A stretch of 64,000 nt of DNA from Cryptomeria japonica (Eukaryota; Streptophyta; Pinopsida; Cupressales; Cupressaceae). The notes beneath the pieces are model-generated. The model had not been told where the DNA came from. It made no database searches and saw nothing but the letters and a program-made list of their open reading frames with translations. A program made the translations under genes and the position numbers. How positions within the stretch are numbered: position 1 is the stretch's first letter; each line of letters begins with the position of its first letter. Positions 23,401 through 34,700 of this stretch are shown one piece after another. Where the stretch lies: positions 42,459,140 to 42,523,139 of the forward strand of contig NC_081411.1 in assembly GCF_030272615.1 (NCBI RefSeq), read 5' to 3'.

Positions 23401-26100
23401 TTGGGCTAAAAAATGCAGGCGCTACATATCAAAGAGCCATGACTACTATCTTTCACGATCTCATGCATGTAACTGTGGAAGATTATGTTGATGACCTCTT
23501 AGGCAAATCAATAGACAGAGATACACATTTGGACATACTTTCAGTCATCTTTGATCGGTTGGAAAAATACAAACTAAGATTAAACCCTAAGAAATGTGTC
23601 TTTGGAGTAACCTCCGGGAAACTCCTAGGATTCATTGTATCAAAAAGAGGGATCGAAGCCGATCCAGCAAAAGTCAAAGCCATCCTAAAGATGCAACCAC
23701 CAAGGAATATCAGTCAACTTCAGTCTTTACAAGGGAGACTCCAATCCATATGAAGATTCATAGCATAACTTACAGATAAGTGTAATCCTTTTCAGCACTT
23801 GCTACATAAAAACATCAAATTCAAATGGGATGATAACTGTCAACAAGCTTTCCAGACACTCAAAGATTATCTTTTGAATCCGCTAGTTTTGATGCCACCA
23901 GTTCTAGATCAGCCTTTGTTACTATACATATCAGCCACTCCAACAGCACTAGGGGCACTCTTAGCACAACAAATTGCTGAGGGCAAAGAAAAAGTAGTAT
24001 ACTATATCAGTTGCACATTGGTGGGATATGAGCTAAACTACACACCAATTGAGCGTGCATGTCTTGCCGTGGTCTTTGCTTCACAAAAATTATGACATTA
24101 CATGCTCACTCATAAGACTAAGTTGGTTGTGAGAATTGATCCATTGAAATACCTTCTCAATAAGGCAACACTTATTGGGCGACTGGCCAAATGGGTAATG
24201 ATCCTGAGTGAATTCAATATTGAGTATGTGGACAGAAAAGCAATAAAAGGACAAGCTATCACAGATCAGTTAGCAGATGCTCCCATGATAGATGATGTTC
24301 CTCTAACTTTAGAATTTCTAGATGAATCCATTTTAACAGTGTCACATGCAAAGCCTTGGCAACTATACTTTGACGGCTCATACACATAGCATGGGGCAGG
24401 AGTTGGTATCCTCTTTATAACTCCCCAAGGGGATTCTATACCAAAATCATACCACTTATCATTTCCTTGCACTAATAACATAGCGGATATGAGGCATTAA
24501 CAACAGGATTACGAATTGCAGTTCAGTGGAAGATCCAGGAACTTCGTGTTTTTGGGGACTCTTAGCTAGTAATCCGTCAAGCAACTGATGATTACCAAAC
24601 AAAGGATGAGAAATTAATGCCTTACAAAAGAATGGTGGATGACTTGAAACAACATTTCACAAAATAGACTTTGAGCAGATACCAAGAGAGCAGAATCGAG
24701 CTGCAGATGCCATGGCTACAATTGCTTCACTGATCGATCTACCTCCAAATGAGACCTGCTATGAGTTCTTGGTGGATAACCTTTTGGTTCCTTCATATGA
24801 AATTACTTCTACTGAGATGATATGTGTCATCGGTCCTGAGTCCCAGTTATATGGTTCCATTTTTACATACCTTTGTGACAATACCCTACCTCCTGATCTA
24901 TCCAATAACCAACGTCGCACTTTCATTCGCCAATCTTCTCGGTACATCATTTTAGCCGATATCCTATACCATCAAGGTCTAGATGGCACTCTTCTTAGAT
25001 GTTTGGAAAGCAATGAAGCTTAGATTGTGTTACGTGAAGTACATGAAGGGATATGTGGTCCACATTCTAGTGGTCCTACCTTGGCCAAGAAACTCATCAA
25101 GACTGGATATTACTGGCCCAATATGGAAAAAGACTCATATCAGTTTGTCAAAAAATGTAAGCAATGTCAACTTCATGGAGACCTCATTCATGCGTCGGCA
25201 CAAGAACTTCAACCAATTGCGACTCCTTGGCGCTTTTGTTAGTGGGGACTCGATCTCATAGGCAAGATTCACCCTCCTTCCAACAGTCATAAATTCATTA
25301 TCACTACCATAGAGTATTTCACAAAATGGATCGAAGCCGTGCCTCTCATGAAAGTCACTGGAAAACAAATTGCTACGTTCATTCTCAACTATATCATCTG
25401 TCGATACAGTATTCCTATTTCCATTATCACTGATAACGGGCGTCCCTTCAAAAACCAGGATGTTCGAGAACTCTATGACCGCTTCCATATTTCCCATCGT
25501 TTCTCCACACCATATTACCCCCAAGGTAACGGTCAAGCTGAGGCATCTAATAAGACAATCCTTAAGATCCTAAAAAAGATAGTCGATGACGTTGGCCGTA
25601 ATTGGCATATCCAACTTAATCCTGCACTTTGGGCATATCGCACAAGTGTCCACACACCTACAAGAGCTACACCCTATTCACTTGTCTACGGCGCTGAAGC
25701 CATCTTGCCTATTGAGGTCAATCTACCCTCTTTATGAGTCTCTTTGCAAAACATTATCAGTGATGAAGACTATAGGGTCTCTCGCTTACAAGAACTTGAA
25801 CTATTGGATGAACAAAGACAAACTGCTTTTAATCATCTCAAGGCTTACTAGCAACAAATGAGTCGCAGCTACAATCACAAGGTCAAGCCTCGCACATTTG
25901 AGGTAGGTGATTTGGTTCTTAGGGAAAACTCAAAAAATCAGCAAGATAGAGAGAAGAAGGGCAAGTTCGAACCAAACTGGCTTGGTCCTTATATCATCAC
26001 AGCAGCATATGGATCTGGTGCATATCAGCTCTCAACTACAAAAGGTGAACCTTTGGAGGATCCTATCAATAGCATGTACCTTCGCAGGTTTTACACATAG
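20491..26100 (+). pseudogene. Tat-B pol: protease, G-patch, RT, two RNases H, integrase
   Basis: Domains in order: retropepsin (21130-21400; VLIDGG ... YNILLGHPWIH); G-patch (21850-22030; YGKGFKILQKFGYDG, GLGF); RT (22870-23760; IDFRDINKACPKDDFPLPN, active site YVDD near 23490); RT-linked RNase H (23800-24300); a second, separate RNase H (24355-24720; LYFDGSYT and later NRAADAMATI); integrase with HHCC (HEGICGPH to CKQC) and DDE residues (GLDLIG, ITDNGRPF, NGQAEASN), 24940-25740; C-terminal part to TAG at 26098. Stops near 22540, 23036, 23755, 24093, 24387 and 25021 and a one-base insertion near 23290 in RT inactivate it. The dual RNase H is the Tat hallmark. Confidence 0.93.
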
Positions 26101-27842
26101 CTCTTCAGAGTATCCTAATTCAAAAATACAAAAAAAATAAAAAATTTCAAAAATACAAAAAAAATAAAAAAATATCAAAAATACGAAAAAAATTATAAAA
26201 CAAAAAAAAATCGTCACTTGGTGAAAACCTGGCAAACAGGTGCCTTGTGACACAAAAAAAAATCAAAAAAATCAAAAAAAGTAAAGAAAAACATTTTGTC
26301 CAATGGTGAAAACCACTTTGGTGGCACCCTGGGCAAGTACCATGGTGAAAACTGGGTCACCGGCGCCATGCATAGAGATATTGCTCCTCCCTCCTTCAAG
26401 ATTCCATTTCATCCTTCACTTTGCACACACTCACAACCTATTCGTTCATAATAAACTTACCCATTCTCATCATGGCTTGTTATTGATCTACCCAAGATTG
26501 GTTCACCATTCATAATAAAGATTCCTTTTCATCCCTTTTCATCTATAATAAATCAGATCCTATCTGTGGCTAAGGCAAATCCTACGTCTAGTGATGGGTG
26601 TGGAACTAAGAGAATCACATGTTTTGAGGAGTACAACTTCTTCCAATTTTCTTCAATCTATTCGCACACAATCCATAATAAAGCAACACTTACATCACAA
26701 TCCGCAATAAAGTTTTGTGTTCTTCGCAATAAAGTATCAGTTTCATGGATTCAGTCAGTTTCAGATGAGACACAACAACAACAATGGACTTCAACAAATC
26801 AAATATTTCAGCAGACTCAGACAACATTATGGTTCAGTGCTATCTATCCTTTTTGTGAAAGTAAACATTGTGACCAAAATCAAATCAGACTTATACAAGT
26901 GACAAGAGACACTAAACTTAAGGACTACAGTGAATGTTGGTGTCGAGTCTTAGTTTTATTTTGATTTTTATCTTTTTGGTGACATGTCTTTTAGCTTTTC
27001 TGGGATGTCTCTGACTAGAGATTCTATCTCCAGGATGTCTTTGACTAGAAAGGCGAGGATGGGGTATCGTCACCTATTTGTATTTGCTGTCTGTGGATTG
27101 TCTCTTAGTAATGCTATGACTTGTCCAAGGATATGAGGACACTGTGAGTTTAGTATGAACTGGAGCATTCCTTGTTTGCGACTGTCTTCTCTCCATGCAA
27201 ACAGGTACAATGACTTTCTGGGTCGAACATATGCCTCGATTGTCATAACCTATTTTGCCATAATAAAGCTCAATGATGATAATGCACAAGAAGCTCATTT
27301 CACTTTCATATCTTCTGTCTTCCATCCCCCTTTCTCGATTGACTTCCATTGTCCTTCTCGAGTCCGCGTAGCCTGCTATCACATGACTGAGTATAATGAC
27401 ACGCCAAAAATATTTGCATTTCATGTAGTTGCACCTGCATTACCACATATAAGCATTTCATGCATACATATAGATATCACAACTGCATCACATCCTGCAC
27501 ACAACATCTGTTAGCATAATTTATATTTGCATTATCATATTCATTTGCATTACATACATTCACATTGGCATCATGCATACACATATAAAACATAAAAGAA
27601 CAAAAATATTGCATTTCATTATGTACATACTTGCATCCATATCATAAGCATCACATAGAAACATACATCACATAGGTACACATGCATATAGTTGCCGCAA
27701 AGATGAATCATCTCATATATATATATATATATAAAGTGTCATGATACAATGATGTCAAAATCATATGGCTACAATCACCCGTAGGTGTCTACATCATAAT
27801 ACAAAAATGATACAATATTGATACATAGGGAGCCCTCTATGG
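26101..27842 (+). other. Tat-B 3' non-coding region between pol and the antisense gene
   Basis: About 1.7 kb. 26120-26285 is A-rich with aaaaatacaaaaaaaataaaa repeats and two copies of ggtgaaaac followed by tgg-rich text (26218-26370). 26400-27530 has open frames on both strands without family resemblance. 27714-27734 is a TA microsatellite. This would hold the 3' ends of both converging transcripts, pol and PMD. No terminator can be named. Confidence 0.6.
27714..27734. repeat. TA dinucleotide microsatellite
   Basis: About ten TA units (tcatatatatatatatatata). Low information; its two strands are equivalent. Confidence 0.85.
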
Positions 27843-29864
27843 CTATGATGAGCTCCCTCCCTTGGAGCCGCCTGGCCTCGAAGGAATCTGAGCCCTTGAA
27901 GGACCTGCCCCAGGATCATCCCTCCTGTCCCCTCTATCTGGTGGTGGTGGAGGACCCATAACCCCACCGCTGGATGCCTGTCACCTCTGGCTCCCTCCCG
28001 TCATCGTCACTATCCGCGATGGCTTACGAAAGCTCCTCACTCACTGATCAGCTGGCACTACACCATAATAGAGATCCTGCCAATAGGTGATCTCCTCCCC
28101 TGCCTGCAAGACATAGGCGTATCTAGCCCCTGCGTCCTCTGTCGCCTGCCTCCCAGCCCTCAGTGCTGTCTCAGCCTCTGTGTAGCGCTGAATGGCCTAG
28201 TCCCGCTCCCGCTCAGTATCTCTGAGCCACCTCCTATGTCTCTCCCTCTCCCTCTTCAGATCCTGAATCTCATCTGCCTGTCCCTGGCAGATCTCCCTCA
28301 ACTCGGTCAGCTCATCCTCCTCTGCCTCAGCCCCCTGTACCCCTGCCTGTGGCTCTCCCTGTACGGGTACCTGTCTCTATGCCTGTGCCTGTACTGGTGG
28401 CTATACCTGTACCTATACCTGCCTCTGTCCCTATCCCTATACCTATCGGAGACCCTGTGCTGCTGGCACCTATAGCGGTAATCCACTGCGACCCCTCACA
28501 ATCCGGACCTATCTGTCCTTTCCACCCTCCCTCCGTGGTGCCACCCTCCTCTCCCCAACTGCACCTCACCTCCTCCGTTAGCCTCTCCCCCCATCATCTC
28601 TATCATCATCACTGTCCCCACCACCATCTCCATCTACTGGCTCTCTTGGATCTGTCAGGCATGGGAATGGATGCTCGACCCAATATGCTGTGTACTCTGC
28701 ATCCATGCCAACATCCTCAAACTCTGACCATATATCCCAAGGTAGGGGCATCATCTCTACTAGCTGTGTAACAACCTGATCATATGATAGTAGCGGCCCA
28801 AACTGCGCCTGATCCCTGACTGTCTGTGCATACATGCCTGAACCCTATGGCATCTACTAGATCCTGCCAAACTACCTGCCCACCTTGTCCACTAGCTGCC
28901 TCTCTAGTACATAGGGCATCTGCCCAATCAGATACCTGCTCCAGAAGGTGTAGGGTAGCTCTACTACATCATCCTCCCACTCCTCACATCCTAGGTATGG
29001 CCTCCATATAACCGTATCAATCTCATCTATGGCCTGCCGCCAGTACTCTAGCCTACCAATCTATGGCTGTGAGGTGATCATATCATACAAATGCATGAAA
29101 CTGTGTCTGTGACCTCTGCTCCTAAAATGTATCGGTTGTGTCATCGGTAGATGCTCATAGGCCCACACCTGTAACAATGTGACCCCACAGCCCAATCCCA
29201 CTAATCCATGGTACACAAACTGATGAAGCTCATAATATAGGTGTGCCAACACGCATGGTCCCCAGACATATCTAGTGTGCTATGTCACCAATGTCTTCAA
29301 TGTGCTCCCCCAACCCATAGCCAACCCTCATGTCGCTCTATCCGGACACAAGAACCCATTGATCGCTCCTCCTACCACTATCGGTAGTGCCAATCCTGTC
29401 TGTGCCATGGTATCCCATGCCACATGCCCTGCCCTCATCTCCAATCCTGGGTTCTGGAACACTCATCTTAGGGCCTCCCTGTCTCCATCTCGATCGTAGG
29501 GAATCAGCTCCCCATCGATTGGTATCCTCAGAATCCGGTATACATCCTCTAGGGTGACTGTCATCTCACCCATCAGCAAATGAAACGTGCAAGTCTCAGA
29601 GTGCTATCTCTCTGCCAGCGCAGTCATCAGTCCCATGTTCGCTCAAAACTTAGGCACATCAAGATATGTCTCAGACCCATAGCCTCAATCACAGCTCTGT
29701 CCTCAGCCATCAACTCAGGTTGCAACCTCTGAGTTGATGGGAATCTCTCTCGTGACTCCAACATAGGCAAATACTCCTACAGTCAAGCAAATCAATCATG
29801 TCAGTCATAGTGACATTCACTGTTAATCATAAAATGCTACTTTTTATCTAAATGCATCCTAGTG

Positions 29865-30045
29865 ACACTCACTGTTCATCACAAAGTGTTGCTTCTATCC
29901 TAGTAGTACTCCCTGTTCATCACAAAGTGCTACTCACATTTTCACTCATTGTTCATCACAAAGTGCTGCTCATATTTTTGGTACTCACTGTTCATCACAA
30001 AGTACTATGTCTCGGTACTCATTGTTCATCACAAAGTGCCTTGAT
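29865..30045. repeat. Intronic tandem repeat with core ttcatcacaaagtg
   Basis: Five to six copies of about 30-37 bp, each containing act(c/a)(a/c)(c/t)tgttcatcacaaagtgct, within the PMD intron. Two decayed longer copies (30060-30130 and 30165-30240) contain gagtg(a/t)atcctct and tgttc(t)atcacaraa(t/c)tgtc. Confidence 0.8.
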
Positions 30046-30251
30046 CTATCCTATCCTAGGGCCTCTGCTTGAGTGAATCCTCTTGAGTAGTTTCCTAATT
30101 GACAATGTATGTTCTATCACAAAATTGTCAATCCTAGCCCTATCTACTATTCTAGTCTTCCCTAGAGGACCTACTTGAGTGTATCCTCTCAGCAGCTTAT
30201 CCAATCGACAGCGTATGTTCATCACAGAACTGTCGATTTGACCTTGAAGAT

Positions 30252-30500
30252 ATAAACGTGCTTTCATGACATAAACGCACTTAGAGACTACATAAACGTG
30301 CTTGTTTTACACAGACGTGCCTATGCTCTACATAGACGCGCTTGGCGGACACAAACATGCCTGCCTAGCACAGACGCACCTACATAGTGCAGATGCGACC
30401 GCATTTTGTATATACGCCTTTTCCCGCACAGACGTGCTTGGCACAAACACAGACACACCTAGCCAGCACAGACGTGCCTGGCACCAACACAGATGCGCTG
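30252..30500 (-). repeat. Tat-B motif array in the PMD intron
   Basis: About thirteen copies reading acagacgtgcct on the plus strand: taaacgtgc (30252), acagacgtgcct (30311), tagacgcgct (30333), cagacgcacct (30371), cagacgtgct (30430), cagacgtgcct (30470), agatgcgct (30491). On the strand of PMD transcription the motif is aggcacgtctgt, the same as in the sense leader (compare gcacgtctatgtt at 18076). Confidence 0.8.
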
Positions 30501-30768
30501 GATGTTTTTGGCATTTTTTGGACCCTAACCTAGAGCGCATTTATTACCCTATCTAGCATGCATTAATGACAACAACAAATGCAACAAAGTACAAGGGGGT
30601 TTTGCTGTACTTACCGGCTCTCCTGCCTCTGCTGGCCTTTGGAATCAGCGAACGCGATTAAATCTGTGAATCAAAGCCATTGCTGTTGACTGCTGCTGAT
30701 CTATTTTCACTCTGCACTTTGCTCTCATGGATGTGTGGATGACAATGAGGATGTATTTCCCTCGTGGT

Positions 30769-30779
30769 CTATTTATAGA
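30769..30779 (-). promoter_or_regulatory. TATA box of the Tat-B antisense PMD gene
   Basis: The minus strand reads CTATAAATAGA, 90 bp before the ATG at 30680 and about 40 bp before the in-frame ATG at 30728. The Tat-A PMD gene has the same CTATAAATAGA at almost the same distance (44136-44145, ATG at 44043). Confidence 0.75.
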
Positions 30780-31016
30780 CTGCCCTAGCCCTCGTTTCTT
30801 GAGTCAGTCTTCTTTATCCCGTGACTCTATCACTCTATCCGGTCAGTCCATTCTAGCCTTTCTTTCTTATCGAGAGATTATCTGCGGTTTTCCATACATT
30901 TTCATCAAATCTCTCGAGGGGACATATCATTCCCATCTTGGGGCAACTTTGTATCAGTTCATATTATCTTCTTTGAAACAACGCGACAAGCCGCATTGTC
31001 TCAAAGAGGGGAAAAA
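30780..31016 (+). other. Tat-B segment between PMD promoter and 3' LTR, with polypurine tract
   Basis: Ends in the polypurine tract aaagaggggaaaaa (31003-31016) directly before the LTR. The sequence gtctcaaagagggg is shared with the same place in Tat-A (44403-44416). Apart from upstream promoter sequence of the antisense gene I see nothing else here. Confidence 0.75.
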
Positions 31017-31785
31017 TGTAGACACCTAAAATTGTCCAGTCTAATTAAATAAATATTTTATTTATTTAATTATCTAAGCTTAATTCTTCTATTAATTAAA
31101 TAAATCTTTATTTATTTAATTAATTCATTTATCCTCTTTTAGCCTTATTTCTCATTTAAATAAATACATTTATTTATTTAAATTACCCCTTTTCCTAAAT
31201 TAAATAAATATTTTATTTATTTAATTATCCCACTTCTTCTATTAATTAAATAAATTTTTATTTATTTAATTAATTCATTAACCTTTTCTACTTATGACAC
31301 ATGTCATTCATCTCTTAATTCCTACACTACCTACCCTCTCATTATTTTATTATTTCTTTTACCTACCCTCTAATCATAGCCGACCTCCTTTTACACCTCT
31401 CAATCTTATCCCTCTATTTCATATAGTGTTTTCTATATAAGGAGATGCTTCTTTCATTATCAAAACCCCCCGTTGACTACTTGACTACACTACGCTTTTG
31501 AACATATGCGATCCTACTTGCAACCACATTCCATTCTTTATTGAGCTCTTGTGCACATAAAATTTGAGAGCAAATATATCAAGCAAGATCAATGGAGATA
31601 GGAAGAATGAAGATTCAAACCCTATTGGACATGTGATAGTATAATCTTTATGATTTCATTTGATTTGCATTGTCTTAGGTAATCTTCATATGTTATGGTG
31701 GATCTTTGTTGTTGTTACGCTAGGGTTTTGTGGTTGAATTCATTTAGTCTTTCAACATTGTTGCTATCCATTTTCACCATATACA
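31017..31785 (+). repeat. Tat-B 3' LTR
   Basis: 769 bp, same boundaries as the 5' copy; about 18 single-base differences counted by eye, most of them C/T or G/A. Confidence 0.97.
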
Positions 31786-34700
31786 GCTACAAATTGAAAA
31801 ACTTAGTCCAAGACATGATAAATCAAGGGGATATTACAATAGATACAGATAAAACCTCAGCAAACACAAATCATACAATCTTCAAGGATCCATTTGTTAA
31901 GCATGACAAAGGGAAAGCTACCACATCAGATACAGAAGACAACACAACTAACTACACAAAGGTCTCTTATGATTACACTATTCATGCTATTAGCTCAGGA
32001 GATATAGTAAAAACTAATTCACAAGAAGCACGTGATCAAGATGAGCAATATCTAGAGACTCACATAAATAATAACCAAATTTGCATGCTATCAGAGGCAC
32101 CAAAGTACGATGATGATACAAATATACGGCTTAAGGACTGGGGGCACCATGAAAAATCTCATTCAGGTTGGTTTGAAGATGAACTCATAGAACACATCAT
32201 GGATGTCATACAGACACATAAAGACTATGAAGAGGGATTCAACATAAACCTTGATAAAACAACATATGATATCAATAATTCTTCTAAGATAAATGATACA
32301 GTGGCTACGATCACCATAACTCCCAGAGACAGAGACTGTGTAGTAGTTACTCATAGATCAAAGGTAGCTTTACAAGGAATTCCACCAAACCCATCACCAA
32401 TAGTAGGGACTTATAATGTTGTAGAGCAACTCAAGAAAACACCAGCACAGATATCACTCTTCTAACTCCTACGTATTTCACACTCTCATAGAACTATTTT
32501 GGACAAGGCACTCCAAGATTCGATAGTGGAAAAAGATATAAATGAAAATGCCTTCCAATCCATGGTAGGAAGTTTGACGCAAGGCACTTGTATTGCATTT
32601 ATAGAACAGGAAATTCCTAGTGATAGACTGCTTCATAATGACCCACTACATCTAGAAGCTTACATACATAAGAAAAGAATCAGAAGGGTAATCATAGATG
32701 GAGGGGCCAACCTCAAAATTTGTACTTTAAAACTGGTTAAGGCGTTAGGATATTCTGAACTTCATATTGATTCATCCAAGAGGATAAATATCAAGGCATA
32801 TGATAATGAAGAATGTCCATCAAAAGGCATTGTAACATTACCTGTACAAGTGGGACCTATAACAACAAAGGTCGCTTTTCAAGTCTTAGACAGAGAACTA
32901 GGATATAGCATGTTATTGGGTCGCCCATGGATTCACACCATGCTTGCAACACCGTCCACATTTCATCAGTGTGTCAAATTCCCATATAATGGTATTGAAA
33001 TCACCATAAAGGGTGATCCAAATCCCTTCCAACATTGCAATTACTTGAAAGAAAGTGTGGTTAATCAAGTTCCTATTAATCAAGCAAGACCTCTCACTAC
33101 ACATCTGGAGGTATTAAAAATCACAGAAACACAAAAGGATGAGGCTACAACATCCTCCTTATAGATAAAAGATATGGGTTGTGGAGAGTATTCTATTGCA
33201 AATACTTCAAGTGGGAAACCTAAAAATACACTATAAAGATGAGATAAAGGAAAATAAATTATCAGATACACAGACTCATGCTCTTTCATTAGATGGGGTG
33301 ACTTACAAGAAGAATCCTTAAATGAAGATATTAACCATTGGATTTATAGAGAAGAAGATCATATGACAATACCTAGAATACACAGAGATTAGTATGGCAA
33401 AGGATTCACAATTCTCTAGAGACATGGATATGATGGTACAACAGGTCTGGGGTTACAGAAACAAGGAAGGCTAGAACCTATTGTTCCTAATGATAATCCA
33501 GGGAATCAAGGATTGGGATATAAGCATGTACAACATATTACAGAGGCAAGACAACGTACCCTTGATATACTAAATAGACCAATGAAACCGCCAGATTACA
33601 TACCACAAAGGGATTTATCCACGCAAGGAATTCCTTCTTCATCTCAAACAAGTAATCAAGTACCCACATCACCTAGTGCAGAATCAGAGGGAGCAGACAT
33701 GAGACAACTCTTGCAAGAACCTACAAATGAGTTACAAAATGATGCAGTTGTTGACACAATAGTCCAGGCTAATGTTGCAATAGATGTAGGTTTACCACCA
33801 CCACCTGTGTCCCATCCGTGGTTATTATCAATACTTTTTCCATGAGAAAGACCTCAATCCCAACCTAACGAAACAGATGAAGAAAGATTGCAAAGGCTTA
33901 TACCAGGCTTAAGAAGGGTATCTACTATCCAAAGAAGACCAATCAATCTGCAACATAATCAGTGGAAAGAACAAGAAGAAATAAGTGATGATAGCTCATA
34001 TGATGAAACATACACTAAAAGTGAGACAGACTCTCACGACTACGAGTTATTATCACTCCGTGATTCTAGCCCACCGGAAAGTGTCATATTAAGATATCAA
34101 ATAAAACCTATACAAGATGAAAATACACAAAATCATTCAAACAATCAAGTCTTTATGCTATCAGAGTCTACTATATAAGGGAGTACTAATTTACCCCTGG
34201 TACATTCACACTTGATTGATTGGGGGCAAGAAGGACAACCAATGTTAGATTGGTTTGAAAACGATGAAGCAATTGTGGAATTCCTCAGAGTTAGAGAGGG
34301 ATTTCCACAAGGTGATCATAAAATAGGGTTTGATGTAGACCTGGATAGAACAACATACTTTGGAGAAGAAATTGCTTTTGCAATAGAAGAAAAAGATCAA
34401 ACTACCCATAATGGAAGGAGTGAGTTGGATAACCTTCCTATGGAAAGAGAAAGTTAGGCATTTCTTATTGAGGAAATAGAAGAAGTAAACATAGCAGAAG
34501 GGGAGGTTGTACATAACATCCTTCTGGCAAAATCACTAAGCAAAGAAGAAAAAGACAGATTCATTCATATTTTCAAACAAAGATCTATCAAATTTTCTTG
34601 GTCCTATGCAGATATGCCAGGTTTAGACTCTGAGTTAGTATTGCATCATTTACCTTTGATACCAGGAGTTAAACCTTACAAGCAAAAATTGAGGAAAATG

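Larger units (their letters stand above)
29777..30614 (-). other. Intron of the Tat-B PMD gene
   Basis: 838 bp with donor GTAAGT and acceptor TTTGCTTGACTGTAG. Position and phase (0) match the Tat-A gene intron (43559-43965), though the intron sequences differ. It holds a motif array (30252-30500) and two other repeat families. Confidence 0.75.
27843..30728 (-). pseudogene. Tat-B antisense plant mobile domain (PMD) gene
   Basis: PMD proteins (MAIN/MAIL1-like) are plant nuclear proteins; related domains occur in transposons. Reading on the minus strand: TATA box at 30769-30779; exon 1 at 30728 or 30680 down to 30615 (ends FQRPAEAGEP, donor GTAAGT); intron 29777-30614; exon 2 from 29776 (acceptor TGTAG) to TAG at 27843. 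Exon 2 has PMD hallmarks: ETCTFHLLMGEMTVTLEDVY (about 29590), LLQVWAYEHLP (about 29160), IWRPYLG (about 29010). Then come an acidic stretch, a PVQ-rich repeat, a coiled coil (28210-28320) and a Pro-rich tail (GGVMGPPPPPD). One frameshift near 29680 and roughly ten stops, mostly W, Q or R codons changed by C-to-T. Intact length would be about 670 residues. Confidence 0.88.
15551..31785 (+). mobile_element. Tat-B, complete giant Ty3/gypsy retrotransposon (Tat/Ogre type)
   Basis: 16,235 bp with two LTRs of exactly 769 bp (15551-16319, 31017-31785), a PBS-like site, a PPT and flanks gctat (15546-15550) and gctac (31786-31790): a TSD with one C-to-T change. Internal order: long leader with motif arrays, gag (18579), protease, G-patch, RT, RNase H, second RNase H, integrase (to 26100), 1.7 kb of non-coding DNA, then a PMD gene on the opposite strand. 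It inserted into the gag of its relative Tat-A. By eye about 18 substitutions separate the LTRs (about 2.3%). Confidence 0.97.

Noticed and set aside
27155-27514. 119-codon plus frame and its minus-strand partner (27074-27424)
   Set aside because: No recognisable family, low coding character and position in the non-coding 3' part of Tat-B.
28236-28771. Plus-strand open frames with Leu/Pro-rich, membrane-like products
   Set aside because: They are the opposite strand of the PVQ-rich and coiled-coil part of the antisense PMD gene; GC-rich low-complexity sequence keeps several frames open.
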